Notes: generated by a model from the letters alone, not told the origin. 64,000 nt of DNA from CAIVAT01 sp037137455 (GCA_037137455.1 JBAXKG010000005.1:1-64000); one strand, 5' to 3'. Counted from the first letter of the stretch, positions 1 through 8,245 are shown. A program made the numbers and translations.

Positions 1-61
1 AGGGGCCTTATTTTGGTAGAGACGGAGATCACGTAAAAATTCCGCTCCGTAGGTGCGGAAT
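1..61. repeat. Dispersed palindromic repeat, copy 1 (partial, inside lnt)
   Basis: Conserved blocks AGGGGCC (1-7), TTTTGGTAG (11-19) and CGCTCC-TAGGTGCG (43-57) occur in the same order and spacing as in the intergenic copy at 20541-20644. Positions 39-61 form an imperfect palindrome with 10-base arms and a 3-base centre; its single T-T mismatch is shared with the other copy. Position 1 falls inside what is a second palindrome (GGCCCC-ATA-GGGGCC) in the intergenic copy, so this copy continues beyond the window. It is read through in frame by lnt. Confidence 0.7.
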
Positions 62-612
62 GAAATTGTATTTATAAACATGAAAATCAATATATTTCCG
101 ACAATTATCCACACCGATCCTCCAAAAGTGCCTGTATATTCGTACCACTGGACCCACTTGTAATATGTGGCAAATCCGTTTCCCAAATTAAGCCATGGCC
201 AGTTGAGATCCCAGTTCAGATGAAGATACTCGAAGGCAACCCAGAAGCATACCAGTGAGATGAAGGAAACAAACCGGAATCGCACCTTTTTTTTTAACCA
301 GTGAAACATCTGGAATATGATTGACATAAAAAGGGCATTCAGCACGATGGCCAAAACAGCTCCGATCAGGGTAGAATTTGCAATCCACCAGGTAGTAAGC
401 AGGTTCCATACGAAAAAGCCCGGATAGGAATAAAAAAGAACACTGAATTTGATAAACTTTTCACGATTCCGGCTGATATAATCTTCAACGTACAGCATGG
501 GAACAAGACCAATGAAAAGAAGACCCGGGAAGCCACGTTCAGGCCAGGCAAGTGTGAGGATAACCCCGGCGAGAAGGCTTAGCAGAATAAGGTGATATTT
601 CCGGAATTTCAA
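1..612 (-). CDS. lnt: Apolipoprotein N-acyltransferase, N-terminal part (runs off window)
   Basis: Inner-membrane enzyme that N-acylates the lipid-modified cysteine of apolipoproteins. The frame is open from a TTG at 612 to the window edge (204 codons, no stop); the catalytic nitrilase-like domain lies outside. About five hydrophobic segments are visible, with TTWW at residues 73-76 and EYLHLNWDLNWPWLNLGN at 128-145, the stretch that identifies the family. An in-frame TAG lies three codons before the TTG and the first ATG is codon 39, inside a hydrophobic segment, so TTG is the best start. A TAnnTTTG element at 636-643 precedes it. Codons 184-204 are encoded by a dispersed repeat (see 1-61), so this loop is probably acquired. 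Only part of the gene is seen; whether it is intact cannot be judged here. Confidence 0.85.
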   Translation of the reverse strand, partial: MKFRKYHLILLSLLAGVILTLAWPERGFPGLLFIGLVPMLYVEDYISRNREKFIKFSVLFYSYPGFFVWNLLTTWWIANSTLIGAVLAIVLNALFMSIIFQMFHWLKKKVRFRFVSFISLVCFWVAFEYLHLNWDLNWPWLNLGNGFATYYKWVQWYEYTGTFGGSVWIIVGNILIFMFINTISFRTYGAEFLRDLRLYQNKAP

Positions 613-635
613 AGTGCACTATTTTTTTGAGGATA

Positions 636-643
636 CAAAAGTA
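636..643 (-). promoter_or_regulatory. Bacteroidota -7 element for lnt
   Basis: TACTTTTG on the minus strand matches TAnnTTTG, 24 bases before the TTG start of lnt. No clear -33 TTTG is seen at the usual spacing. Confidence 0.45.
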
Positions 644-671
644 AAGAATTTGACAACGTAGTTTTATCTAT

Positions 672-1856
672 CTATTTTGCCATTTCTTTTTCCGGATACC
701 GCTCCTCAACGATCTTTCTGACTTCATGATAAAGGGTTTCCCTTAAATTATCAATGTTTTGCTTCGCTTTGGCAGAAATAAATAGTGATGGAAGGTTATT
801 CTGTGCCATCCATGTTTTTTCCAGATCTTCGAGGGTAAAATTTTCTTTCGTAACCGGGCTCAGGTCATCGGAATCCTTTATAATGAAACGGTAAGCGTCA
901 ATTTTGTTGAAAACCATGATGGTAGGTTTATCGGATGCCTTTATATCTGTGAGGGTTTGCTTTACAACATTTATTTGTTCCCCGAAACCCGGATGGCTGA
1001 TATCGGCAACATGTACCAGGATGTCGGCTTCGCGAACCTCATCGAGGGTTGATTTGAATGATTCTACCAGTGAATGAGGCAGTTTACGTATGAAACCCAC
1101 GGTATCGGAGAGCAAAAACGGTTGGGTATCGATAACAACTTTTCGAACCGTGGTATCGAGGGTGGCAAAGAGTTTATTTTCGGCAAACAGATCGGATTTG
1201 CTAAGCACGTTCATAATGGTTGATTTACCCACGTTGGTATAGCCAACTAAAGCTACGCGCACCATATCACGCCGGTTTTTACGCTGCGTGGCCATCTGCT
1301 TGTCTATATCCTTCAGTTTTTCCTTCAGAAGGGAGATCCGGTAGCGCAGAATCCGCCGGTCGGTTTCGATTTCCTGCTCGCCAGGGCCACGCAAGCCGAT
1401 GCCACCCCGCTGTTTTTCAAGGTGCGTCCACATACGGGTAAGCCTTGGCAACAGGTATTCATTCTGGGCCAGTTCAACCTGGGTACGGGCATAGGAAGTT
1501 ACTGCACGGCGGGCAAAAATATCGAGGATCAGGTTGTTGCGGTCGAGAATGCGGCATTGCAACACTGCTTCTATATTTCGGATCTGACTTGGAGATAGTT
1601 CATCATCGAAAACGGCGAGATCAACCGGATTTTCGTCCATCCAGGCACGGATTTCCTTCAATTTCCCACTTCCCACATAAGTCCTTGAATCGGCATGCAC
1701 CAGTTTTTGGATGAACCGGTTAACGGGGATACCACCGGCAGTTTCAACCAGGAATGCAAGTTCATCCAGATATTCGCATGTTTGTTCATGTTCCTGTGAA
1801 TGGGTAGTTAATCCAATAAGCAGGGCAGTTTCTTTGATGAAGGTAGTATCAATCAT
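672..1856 (-). CDS. hflX: Ribosome-associated GTPase HflX
   Basis: HflX is a 50S-binding GTPase that splits stalled or stressed ribosomes. The 394-residue length is normal. The N-terminal HflX domain is followed by RGPGEQEIETDRR near residue 156, a basic helical linker, the P-loop GYTNVGKST (205-213), the switch motif DTVGF near 251 and NKID near 320. The ATG at 1856 gives a standard N terminus, and a TAnnTTTG element lies 75 bases upstream. lnt follows on the same strand after 59 bases but has its own candidate promoter, so they need not be cotranscribed. Nothing abnormal is visible. Confidence 0.95.
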   Translation of the reverse strand: MIDTTFIKETALLIGLTTHSQEHEQTCEYLDELAFLVETAGGIPVNRFIQKLVHADSRTYVGSGKLKEIRAWMDENPVDLAVFDDELSPSQIRNIEAVLQCRILDRNNLILDIFARRAVTSYARTQVELAQNEYLLPRLTRMWTHLEKQRGGIGLRGPGEQEIETDRRILRYRISLLKEKLKDIDKQMATQRKNRRDMVRVALVGYTNVGKSTIMNVLSKSDLFAENKLFATLDTTVRKVVIDTQPFLLSDTVGFIRKLPHSLVESFKSTLDEVREADILVHVADISHPGFGEQINVVKQTLTDIKASDKPTIMVFNKIDAYRFIIKDSDDLSPVTKENFTLEDLEKTWMAQNNLPSLFISAKAKQNIDNLRETLYHEVRKIVEERYPEKEMAK

Positions 1857-1930
1857 TAATAAAGGAAAATAATTATTACTTTTACATGCCCGACACTGAA
1901 ACTCCGGTATTCCAATTCGGCATTAGTTGG

Positions 1931-1938
1931 CAAAAGTA
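1931..1938 (-). promoter_or_regulatory. Bacteroidota -7 element for hflX
   Basis: TACTTTTG on the minus strand, 74 bases before the hflX start. It lies just upstream of the divergent histidine kinase start (1950). Confidence 0.4.
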
Positions 1939-1949
1939 GCATTTCGATC

Positions 1950-3656
1950 ATGAACGAGCAAGATAAATCGCACAAATCACAATCTCCGGGTAATCAAGCA
2001 GATGAATCAACTCTTCTTTCCGGAATGAATCCCAATGAACTATTCAGGAAACTCGAACAGAAGGAGATCAATTACCGATTGCTATTTGAAACGGCCCACG
2101 ATGCAATATTTTTGATGAATGAATATATGTTCCTGGATTGCAATACGAAAACCCTGGAGATTTTTGCTTGTTTGAGAGAAGAGATCATAGGCAAGTCTCC
2201 GATGGATTTTTCTCCGCCGAAACAACCCGATGGAACTGATTCGACAGTTAAGGCAAGGGCGAAAATGAATGCTGCCTTTGCGGGGCAAAACCAGATTTTC
2301 GATTGGCAGCATATAAGGAAGGATGGAACTCCTTTCGATGCTGAAGTGAGCCTGAATGCAATAATCCTCGATGGAACACCACATTTGCAGGCTGTTGTAA
2401 GAAACATTTCCAAGCGAAAAAAATCAAATGAACAACTTCGGAAATTCAGTGAATGCCTGCTTTCGTTCACTGCTGATCCGCATTACAACATTAATCTTCT
2501 TACACGGCTTTGCGGAGAAATTCTTGGCGCGACCTGTTCGTTATATAACCGGTTACAGGGAGGATTGCTTTGCTCATTAGGCCAATGGAACTCTCCGGAT
2601 GGTTACATAGCCGAAGATAAACCGGATGGGCATATTTGTTGGGATGTCATTAAAGACGATGGGAAAGAGGTTTTCACCGTATTTAATCTCCCTGCGACCA
2701 AATATTTCAGTACAGATCCGAATGTTGCAAAATATGATCTTCTATCGTACGCGGGGAAAATAGTTCGTTGCGGGGGGAAACCAGTCGGATCGTTATGTGC
2801 TGTTTTTCAACATGATTACCGACCCGATATCCAGGATAAATATTTCATCTCACTTATTGCCTCAGCGATCGGGGTGGAGGAAGAACGTAAACTTGCCCAG
2901 GATGAGATAGTGAAATATGCAGCGGAGTTACAGGAAATGAACCAGGATAAAGATAAATTTTTCTCAATTATCAGTCATGATCTTAAAGGGCCTTTTAATT
3001 CTATTCTTGGTTTTTCAGATATTCTTACCACCGAATGGGCTGACTACTCTGATGAAGAGCGTCAACATTTTATCAGGAATATACACTCATCGGCAACCAA
3101 TACTTTCAGGCTTCTTGAAAATCTGCTTGAATGGGCGATGGCAAAAACCGGAAAATTGACATTCAGGCCGGCTCAATTCGACTTAAGCGTGGTTGCCAAC
3201 GATGTGGTGATCTTAATGCGCGAACAAGCTGAAAAAAAACAGATTAAACTTTTTACTGCTATTAATTTCGATACCAAGGTGCTGGCAGACGAAAACATGA
3301 TCAAAACCATTTTACGAAATCTCGTATCCAATGCAATCAAATACACGCAGGAAGGCGGCCAGGTTAAAATACTCAGTCAGGAAATTCCTGCAACAACAGA
3401 AAAACCAGGCATGATCGAAGTATGTATTATCGATAACGGGATCGGAATTGCCCCTGAGTTAATGCCGAGGCTTTTCAGAATCGATGAAAAGGTCAGGTCA
3501 AGCGGTACGGCACAGGAAAAGGGAACGGGGCTTGGATTGATCTTGTGCAAGGAACTGATAGAAAAAAATGAGGGAAAAATATGGGTTGAGAGTGAACCGG
3601 GACAAGGCAGCAGATTCTGTTTCACCGTACCCTGTTACTTTCTTAAAAGGATTTAA
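1950..3656 (+). CDS. Cytosolic PAS-GAF sensor histidine kinase
   Basis: A 568-residue kinase without membrane segments or signal peptide, so a cytoplasmic sensor. Order of parts: PAS domain (about 42-155), a GAF-like segment (about 165-310) containing several cysteines, a short coiled coil, HisKA with the phospho-accepting H343 in ISHDLKGPF, and a HATPase_c domain with the N box RNLVSNAIKY (N457/N461), DNGIGI (495-500) and GTGLGL (525-530). No receiver domain and no adjacent response regulator is present, so its partner must be elsewhere. The last 14 bases overlap the 3' end of trpS on the other strand. The signal sensed is unknown. Confidence 0.9.
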   Translation: MNEQDKSHKSQSPGNQADESTLLSGMNPNELFRKLEQKEINYRLLFETAHDAIFLMNEYMFLDCNTKTLEIFACLREEIIGKSPMDFSPPKQPDGTDSTVKARAKMNAAFAGQNQIFDWQHIRKDGTPFDAEVSLNAIILDGTPHLQAVVRNISKRKKSNEQLRKFSECLLSFTADPHYNINLLTRLCGEILGATCSLYNRLQGGLLCSLGQWNSPDGYIAEDKPDGHICWDVIKDDGKEVFTVFNLPATKYFSTDPNVAKYDLLSYAGKIVRCGGKPVGSLCAVFQHDYRPDIQDKYFISLIASAIGVEEERKLAQDEIVKYAAELQEMNQDKDKFFSIISHDLKGPFNSILGFSDILTTEWADYSDEERQHFIRNIHSSATNTFRLLENLLEWAMAKTGKLTFRPAQFDLSVVANDVVILMREQAEKKQIKLFTAINFDTKVLADENMIKTILRNLVSNAIKYTQEGGQVKILSQEIPATTEKPGMIEVCIIDNGIGIAPELMPRLFRIDEKVRSSGTAQEKGTGLGLILCKELIEKNEGKIWVESEPGQGSRFCFTVPCYFLKRI

Positions 3657-4638
3657 AGCCAATGATTTCGCGGATTTCCCGGATGGTTTTTGCTGCTGAA
3701 GCCCGGGCTTTATCTGCTCCCATGGCAGCTACCTTTTTCAGGTAAAATTCATCTGCGGCAAGGGATATCATTTTTTCGCGGAAGGGGGAGGTAAAGAGGA
3801 TGATGTCCTCGGCGAGTTGTTTTTTCATGTCGCCGTAACGTATGGTGCCTGATTGATATGAATGCTCGAAATGGTTAAGGGTATCGGGAGAAGAGAAGTA
3901 GCTCATCAGGTCGAACAGGTTCACCACTCCTTGTGAACGCGGTTGGCCAGGATCAACAGTGCCCGAGTCGGTAACGGCTTTCATCACCTTTTTGCGGATT
4001 ACCGCGGCGGGGTCGGCCAGGAAAATTGAGCTGTTTTCATTATCGGATTTCGACATTTTCAGGCTGCCGTCAAGACCGGGAATTTTAACAAGGTTCTCTC
4101 CGAAATTATAGGCAACGGGTTCAGGAAAAAAATCGACATTGTAGAGCCGGTTGAAGCGGTTTGCAAAGGTGCGTGTCATCTCAAGGTGCTGCTCCTGATC
4201 TTTACCAACCGGAACCTTATGCGCCTTGTGAATGATGATATCGGCCGCCATAAGTGTTGGATATGTAAGCAGGCCGGCGTTTACATTTTGGGGCTGGGTG
4301 CGAATTTTCTCCTTAAATGAGGTACAGCGCTCCAGTTCGCCGATATAGGCATTCATGTTGAGCAGCAGGTACAACTCGGCTGTTTCGGGAAGGTCGCTTT
4401 GGATGTAGAGGGTTGCTTTTTCGGGATCAAGTCCGCAGGCAAGAAATTCAACCAGAACAGTTTTAACATTACCATGCAGATCGGCAGGCGTAGGATGAGT
4501 TGTGAGGGAATGATAATCGGCAATGAAGAAATAACACTGGTTTTCCTCCTGCATTTTCACAAAACTCTTCAGCGCGCCAAAATAATTCCCAAGATGCAGA
4601 TTTCCGGTGGGACGAATGCCGCTAACTACTATATCCAT
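3643..4638 (-). CDS. trpS: Tryptophanyl-tRNA synthetase
   Basis: Class Ic aminoacyl-tRNA synthetase charging tRNA-Trp. The 331-residue length fits the bacterial enzyme. The HIGH-type motif is HLGN in GNLHLGNYFG (residues 12-21) and the signature KMSKS is present as KMSKSDN near residue 194. The ATG at 4638 begins with SGIRPTG, a family hallmark. It starts 7 bases after the rng stop, so both are likely on one transcript with hup. The 3' end overlaps the convergent histidine kinase by 14 bases. Confidence 0.97.
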   Translation of the reverse strand: MDIVVSGIRPTGNLHLGNYFGALKSFVKMQEENQCYFFIADYHSLTTHPTPADLHGNVKTVLVEFLACGLDPEKATLYIQSDLPETAELYLLLNMNAYIGELERCTSFKEKIRTQPQNVNAGLLTYPTLMAADIIIHKAHKVPVGKDQEQHLEMTRTFANRFNRLYNVDFFPEPVAYNFGENLVKIPGLDGSLKMSKSDNENSSIFLADPAAVIRKKVMKAVTDSGTVDPGQPRSQGVVNLFDLMSYFSSPDTLNHFEHSYQSGTIRYGDMKKQLAEDIILFTSPFREKMISLAADEFYLKKVAAMGADKARASAAKTIREIREIIGFKSF

Positions 4639-4645
4639 TTACGAG

Positions 4646-6196
4646 TTACATTTTAATTTCATCCCCATTCTTATTAAAGAAGTGGTATTCGAGGAAGTGG
4701 GATGCATTCTGGGGTTTGATTTTGATCCATTGCCCAAGTTTACGCCACCATTTCCATTTGAAGTTGAACCATCCGTGGGTAAGAAAGGCATAAACGTAGG
4801 GATGAACTACCAGCGTCAGGTTTTTCTCATTCTGTTCCCTTATCAGGTAGCCCAGATTATTTTCAATATCGTCGGTGAGGAGAATGGTTGGCCTGATTTT
4901 TCCGGAACCATCACAGGCGGGACATTTTTCAAGGATCTGGACACTCATTTCGGGGCGCACACGCTGGCGTGTAATCTGCACCAGTCCGAATTTACTCGGG
5001 GGCAGGATAGAATGTTTTGCACGGTCGCGTTTCATCTCATCGCGCAGTTTTTCAAACAGTTTCCTCCGGTTCAGCCCCTGCACCATATCGATGAAATCGA
5101 TAACGATGATACCGCCCATGTCGCGGAGACGAAGCTGGCGGGCCACCTCAGTTGCTGCCTCCAGGTTCACTTCCATAGCGTTTGTTTCCTGGTTCTGGTC
5201 CTGGTTCACACGGTGGCCGCTATTAATGTCAATGACATGCAGCGCTTCGGTATGTTCGATTACAAGGTAGGTGCCACTTTTAATAGTAACCATCTTACCA
5301 AACGAATTTTTAATCTGTTTGTCGATGCCGTACTGTTCGAAAATGGGAACCTTGCCCGAATGCAGTTTAACGATGTTGACTTTATCGGGAACGATCCGTT
5401 GGATATATGTCCTGATCTCATCGTAAAGCAGGGCATCGTTTACGACAATATTGTTAAACGATTCGTTGAGCGCATCCCTGAGGATGGCTGAAGTACGGTC
5501 AATTTCGCCAATGATTTTCTGGGGCGGTTTTGCAGTAGAGAGTTTCTGGGTAATGATTTCCCATCTTTTATAGAGGCTCCGCAAATCGGAGTCAAGGTCG
5601 GCAACCAGTTTGTTTTCGGCAACTGTACGGATGATAATTCCGCAGTTTCTGGGTTTGATACTGGTAATAAGGCGCTTCAATCTGTTCCGTTCATCAGCGC
5701 TTTTGATTTTTTGGGAAACCGAAATTTTATCGGAAAATGGGATAAGCACCAGATACCGGCCTGCAAAGGCTATTTCGGAGGTAACCCTTGGCCCTTTTGT
5801 AGAAATGGGCTCTTTGGCGATCTGAACAACGATGTTCATATTTGGCTTGAGCGCCTGGGTGATCTTCCCTGTTTTCTGAATGTCCTCTTCGAGTTCAAAG
5901 TCGCCGATAGAAACAGCAGATCCATTATCTGCTTGTGCGGCCTTTATATAATTCAGGAGGGACAGAATTTGCGGGCCCAGATCGAGGTAATGTAAAAAAG
6001 CATCCTTTTCATAACCAACATCCACGAAGGCAGCATTTAACCCGGGCATGATTTTTTTGATCCTGCCCAAATAGATATCGCCAACGGAATATTCGTTGTT
6101 GGATTTTTCTTTATTTAACTCTACGAGAAGTTTGTCTTCAAGTAAGGCGATTTCGACTTCGGAGGAGGTCGAATTGATAATTAATTCCTTATTCAC
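4646..6196 (-). CDS. rng: Ribonuclease G/E family endoribonuclease
   Basis: Single-strand-specific endoribonuclease for rRNA maturation and mRNA turnover. At 516 residues it is RNase G-sized and lacks the long RNase E C-terminal scaffold. Seen are the N-terminal S1 domain (YLGRIKKIMPGLNAAFVD near 42-60), the catalytic acidic motifs HVIDINSG (about 320) and IDFID (D367, D370), and the zinc-link pair CPACDGSGKI near 428. It sits between the 29-codon basic gene and trpS; hup, the small gene, rng and trpS all run the same way with gaps of 19, 80 and 7 bases. Confidence 0.95.
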   Translation of the reverse strand: MNKELIINSTSSEVEIALLEDKLLVELNKEKSNNEYSVGDIYLGRIKKIMPGLNAAFVDVGYEKDAFLHYLDLGPQILSLLNYIKAAQADNGSAVSIGDFELEEDIQKTGKITQALKPNMNIVVQIAKEPISTKGPRVTSEIAFAGRYLVLIPFSDKISVSQKIKSADERNRLKRLITSIKPRNCGIIIRTVAENKLVADLDSDLRSLYKRWEIITQKLSTAKPPQKIIGEIDRTSAILRDALNESFNNIVVNDALLYDEIRTYIQRIVPDKVNIVKLHSGKVPIFEQYGIDKQIKNSFGKMVTIKSGTYLVIEHTEALHVIDINSGHRVNQDQNQETNAMEVNLEAATEVARQLRLRDMGGIIVIDFIDMVQGLNRRKLFEKLRDEMKRDRAKHSILPPSKFGLVQITRQRVRPEMSVQILEKCPACDGSGKIRPTILLTDDIENNLGYLIREQNEKNLTLVVHPYVYAFLTHGWFNFKWKWWRKLGQWIKIKPQNASHFLEYHFFNKNGDEIKM

Positions 6197-6221
6197 AGTT
6201 TTCCAGATTTTCTAAAATGGC

Positions 6222-6238
6222 ACTGACAATAAGTCAGT
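6222..6238. other. Small perfect hairpin upstream of rng
   Basis: ACTGAC-AATAA-GTCAGT, a 6-base-pair stem with a 5-base loop in the leader between the 29-codon gene and rng. There is no T tract. It could be a processing or autoregulation site, since RNase G/E leaders often carry such elements, but the stem is short and could be chance. Confidence 0.25.
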
Positions 6239-6276
6239 AACCGTGGACGAATTAAGGAATTGCAGCAGCAGGAAGG

Positions 6277-6366
6277 CTATTTCTTCTTATGTCTGTTCTT
6301 GCGCAAGCGTTTTTTCCGCTTGTGCGTTGCCATCTTATGTCTCTTTCTTTTCTTACCACTCGGCAT
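6277..6366 (-). CDS. 29-residue very basic protein, probable ribosomal protein
   Basis: A complete ATG-to-TAG frame of 29 codons beginning MPSGKKRKRHK and ending KNRHKKK, with about 20 of 29 residues Lys, Arg or His and no acidic residue. It starts 19 bases after the HU gene and is followed by rng on the same strand. I recognise this sequence type as a tiny conserved Bacteroidota protein, and believe it corresponds to the ribosomal protein named bL38 in the Flavobacterium johnsoniae ribosome structure; that name is from memory. Composition (rRNA-binding), position in a translation/RNA operon and codon regularity all support a real gene. It is short enough to be missed by gene callers. Confidence 0.75.
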   Translation of the reverse strand: MPSGKKRKRHKMATHKRKKRLRKNRHKKK

Positions 6367-6385
6367 AATAAATCAGCTTAGAAGT

Positions 6386-6676
6386 TTACTTCACTTTAAC
6401 GTGTGATTTCACTTTATTTACAAAGGTCTTGGCCGGCTTGAAAGAAGGGATGTTGTGGGCGGGAATGATAAGGGTTGTGTTCCTTGAAATGTTTCTTCCT
6501 GTCTTTTCAGCTCTTTTTTTGATAATAAAACTACCGAAACCTCTGAGATAAACGTTTTGACCTGTGGTCATGGAGTTCTTTATGGAGTCCATGAAGGCTT
6601 CTACTGTGGCCTGAACGGCAACTTTCTCAATACCAGTCTTATTAGCAATTTCTGCTACAATTTCTGCTTTTGTCAT
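6386..6676 (-). CDS. HU/IHF-family DNA-binding protein
   Basis: Small dimeric nucleoid protein that bends DNA. The 96-residue length is typical. It starts MTKAEIVAEIANKTG and has the conserved GFGSF (residues 47-51) at the base of the DNA-binding arm, then KTGRNISRNTTLIIPAHNIP with the intercalating proline region and FKPAKTFV. A TAnnTTTG element lies 68 bases upstream. Between HU and IHF subunits the sequence does not decide. It leads an apparent operon with the 29-codon gene, rng and trpS. Confidence 0.93.
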   Translation of the reverse strand: MTKAEIVAEIANKTGIEKVAVQATVEAFMDSIKNSMTTGQNVYLRGFGSFIIKKRAEKTGRNISRNTTLIIPAHNIPSFKPAKTFVNKVKSHVKVK

Positions 6677-6743
6677 GTTTAATTGGTGTTAATTGTTATA
6701 TATTGTTGTTAATGAATGTCTTTTATTCTATTGAAACGGGCTG

Positions 6744-6751
6744 CAAATATA
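6744..6751 (-). promoter_or_regulatory. Bacteroidota -7 element for the HU-rng-trpS group
   Basis: TATATTTG on the minus strand, 68 bases before the HU start. Confidence 0.5.
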
Positions 6752-6799
6752 TGATTATTTTGAAATACAATGAAATATTAGAAAATTTAATATTATTTT

Positions 6800-6807
6800 T
6801 ATCTTTG
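6800..6807 (+). promoter_or_regulatory. Bacteroidota -7 element for the magnesium operon
   Basis: TATCTTTG, 24 bases before the ATG of the small frame at 6831. Its position makes that small frame, not the gene at 6954, the first open reading frame on the transcript. Confidence 0.5.
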
Positions 6808-6830
6808 CAGGCTAATTATTTATTAACCAA

Positions 6831-6935
6831 ATGGACGACTTACCCGCGCAAAATATTCAGATTAATCCCCCTTTGTATTTGTAGGGTCTCATCCTGATTT
6901 TATTCATGGTGTTCGCCATTCTTTACAGAGGATAA
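6831..6935 (+). pseudogene. Micropeptide frame with one transmembrane segment and an internal TAG
   Basis: From the ATG at 6831 the frame reads 17 residues (MDDLPAQNIQINPPLYL), a TAG at 6882-6884, then 16 more residues (GLILILFMVFAILYRG) to a TAA at 6933-6935. The two parts together look like one 34-residue small membrane protein: polar N terminus, one hydrophobic helix, Arg-Gly end. A single TGG-to-TAG change would explain the break. It is preceded by a good promoter element and followed 18 bases later by the magnesium-related genes, so it resembles the micropeptides (for example KdpF) that accompany ion transporters. Alternatives: a sequencing error, true readthrough, or chance. Confidence 0.45.
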
Positions 6936-6940
6936 CAAAA

Positions 6941-6948
6941 GAAGGAGG
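6941..6948 (+). promoter_or_regulatory. Strong Shine-Dalgarno sequence
   Basis: GAAGGAGG five bases before the ATG at 6954. Most genes in this window have no recognisable Shine-Dalgarno sequence, as expected in Bacteroidota, so this one stands out. It fixes the start of the following gene. Confidence 0.6.
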
Positions 6949-6953
6949 CCAGC

Positions 6954-8228
6954 ATGACATCTCAAATTACTTTCTATCTAAGCCAGATCCTTGGCTTAAA
7001 ATATATCTCGGATGATGGAATTGTTCTCGGGAAGATCAAGGATTTTCTAATTGATCAAACGGTACAGCCCGGAAAGGAGGCAGAGCCCATCCGCGCAAGG
7101 GTGGTGGCCATAAAAGTCAAAATTGGGAAAGAGTTTAGAATTCTCGATTTTTCGTTGTTTGAAATCAAGAAATTCAAGCGTAAACTCAGGATAACCTGTC
7201 TTGAAATTCGCGATATTTCTCCGGAATCATTCTCAAATTGTCTGTGGCTTTCAGAAAATATCCAGGATAAACAGATTGTCGACATCAATGGACGTAAACT
7301 GGTAAGGGTAAACGATGTCAGGCTGGTGATGATCCCGGCGGGAACTTATGCTATTGCTGTTGATGTTGGAATGGACGGGTTACTTAGGAGAATAGGTATT
7401 GACAGACCTATTCAAACCATGTTGGACCCTTTCAGTATTGATATTCCCGGAAAATTTATTTTATGGGATGATATTGAAGCTGTTGATTTCACCAATGCCA
7501 GTATCAAGCTCTCAAAATCCTCATCAAGGCTGAATACCTTACATCCTTCTGATTTGGCCGACATTATCGAAGATCTTGACAAAGCTTCACGCACCTACGT
7601 TTTTGCTTCACTTGACGAGGAAAAGGCAGCAGATGTGCTTGAAGAGCTGGAGCCGCATGCCCAGATCCATATTGTAGAAAGCCTGCCGGTTGAGAAGGTT
7701 GCTGATGTGCTTGAAAAAATGCCGGCTGACGAGGTGGCCGACCTTCTTGATGTTCTGGCCGATGATAAGGCTGAAAAGCTCCTGGAAGAGATGGAAAAAG
7801 AGTCATCAGAAGAGGTCAGGGAGTTGCTTGAATATCATAATAAGTATGTTGGTTCGCTAATGTCGACCGACTACTATTCCTTCAATGAAGATATGACGGT
7901 AGCTGAAACACTCGATGAACTCAGGAGGCAACAACCCGAACCGGCCCATATTTATTCCCTCATTGTGATCGACAAAAACAAACGGTTTCTTTCCGCCATT
8001 TCATTGGGTGAGCTTGTTATAGCTGATCCGGCCAAGCATCTGAAGGAAATCATGAAGAAAAATCCGGTGAGTGTTTACGATGATGATAAGGTGGATTCAT
8101 TAGCCGAACTGGTTTCAAAATATAACCTGCTCGCCGTTCCTGTTATCAATAAGGACAAACAAATGGAAGGTGTTGTGGTTGTCGAAGATATCGTTGATGA
8201 TTTATTAAGCAGAAGAAAAACCAAATAA
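6954..8228 (+). CDS. PRC-barrel/MgtE_N/CBS-domain protein, probable magnesium sensor for the adjacent transporter
   Basis: A 424-residue soluble protein with no membrane segment. The N-terminal 190 residues hold PRC-barrel-like beta units (GLKYISDDGIVLGKIKDFLI and a second RKLVRVNDVRLV). Next is an alpha-helical MgtE_N repeat region (about 200-290: LADIIEDLDK, KAADVLEELEP, VADVLEKMPADEVADLLD) and then a CBS pair (about 295-424, with GSLMSTDYYSF and VPVINKDKQMEGVVVVEDI). MgtE_N and CBS are the Mg2+-sensing cytosolic parts of MgtE channels; here they occur without the MgtE pore. The next gene, 17 bases on, is an NRAMP-like transporter, so this protein probably gates or regulates it. The regulatory role is inference. 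Confidence 0.85.
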   Translation: MTSQITFYLSQILGLKYISDDGIVLGKIKDFLIDQTVQPGKEAEPIRARVVAIKVKIGKEFRILDFSLFEIKKFKRKLRITCLEIRDISPESFSNCLWLSENIQDKQIVDINGRKLVRVNDVRLVMIPAGTYAIAVDVGMDGLLRRIGIDRPIQTMLDPFSIDIPGKFILWDDIEAVDFTNASIKLSKSSSRLNTLHPSDLADIIEDLDKASRTYVFASLDEEKAADVLEELEPHAQIHIVESLPVEKVADVLEKMPADEVADLLDVLADDKAEKLLEEMEKESSEEVRELLEYHNKYVGSLMSTDYYSFNEDMTVAETLDELRRQQPEPAHIYSLIVIDKNKRFLSAISLGELVIADPAKHLKEIMKKNPVSVYDDDKVDSLAELVSKYNLLAVPVINKDKQMEGVVVVEDIVDDLLSRRKTK

Positions 8229-8245
8229 TCCAGGAAAGGACTATC

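Noticed and set aside
4607..5491. Long plus-strand open frame of nearly 300 codons
   Set aside because: It lies antisense over the 3' part of rng, whose catalytic motifs are unmistakable, and encodes no recognisable protein.
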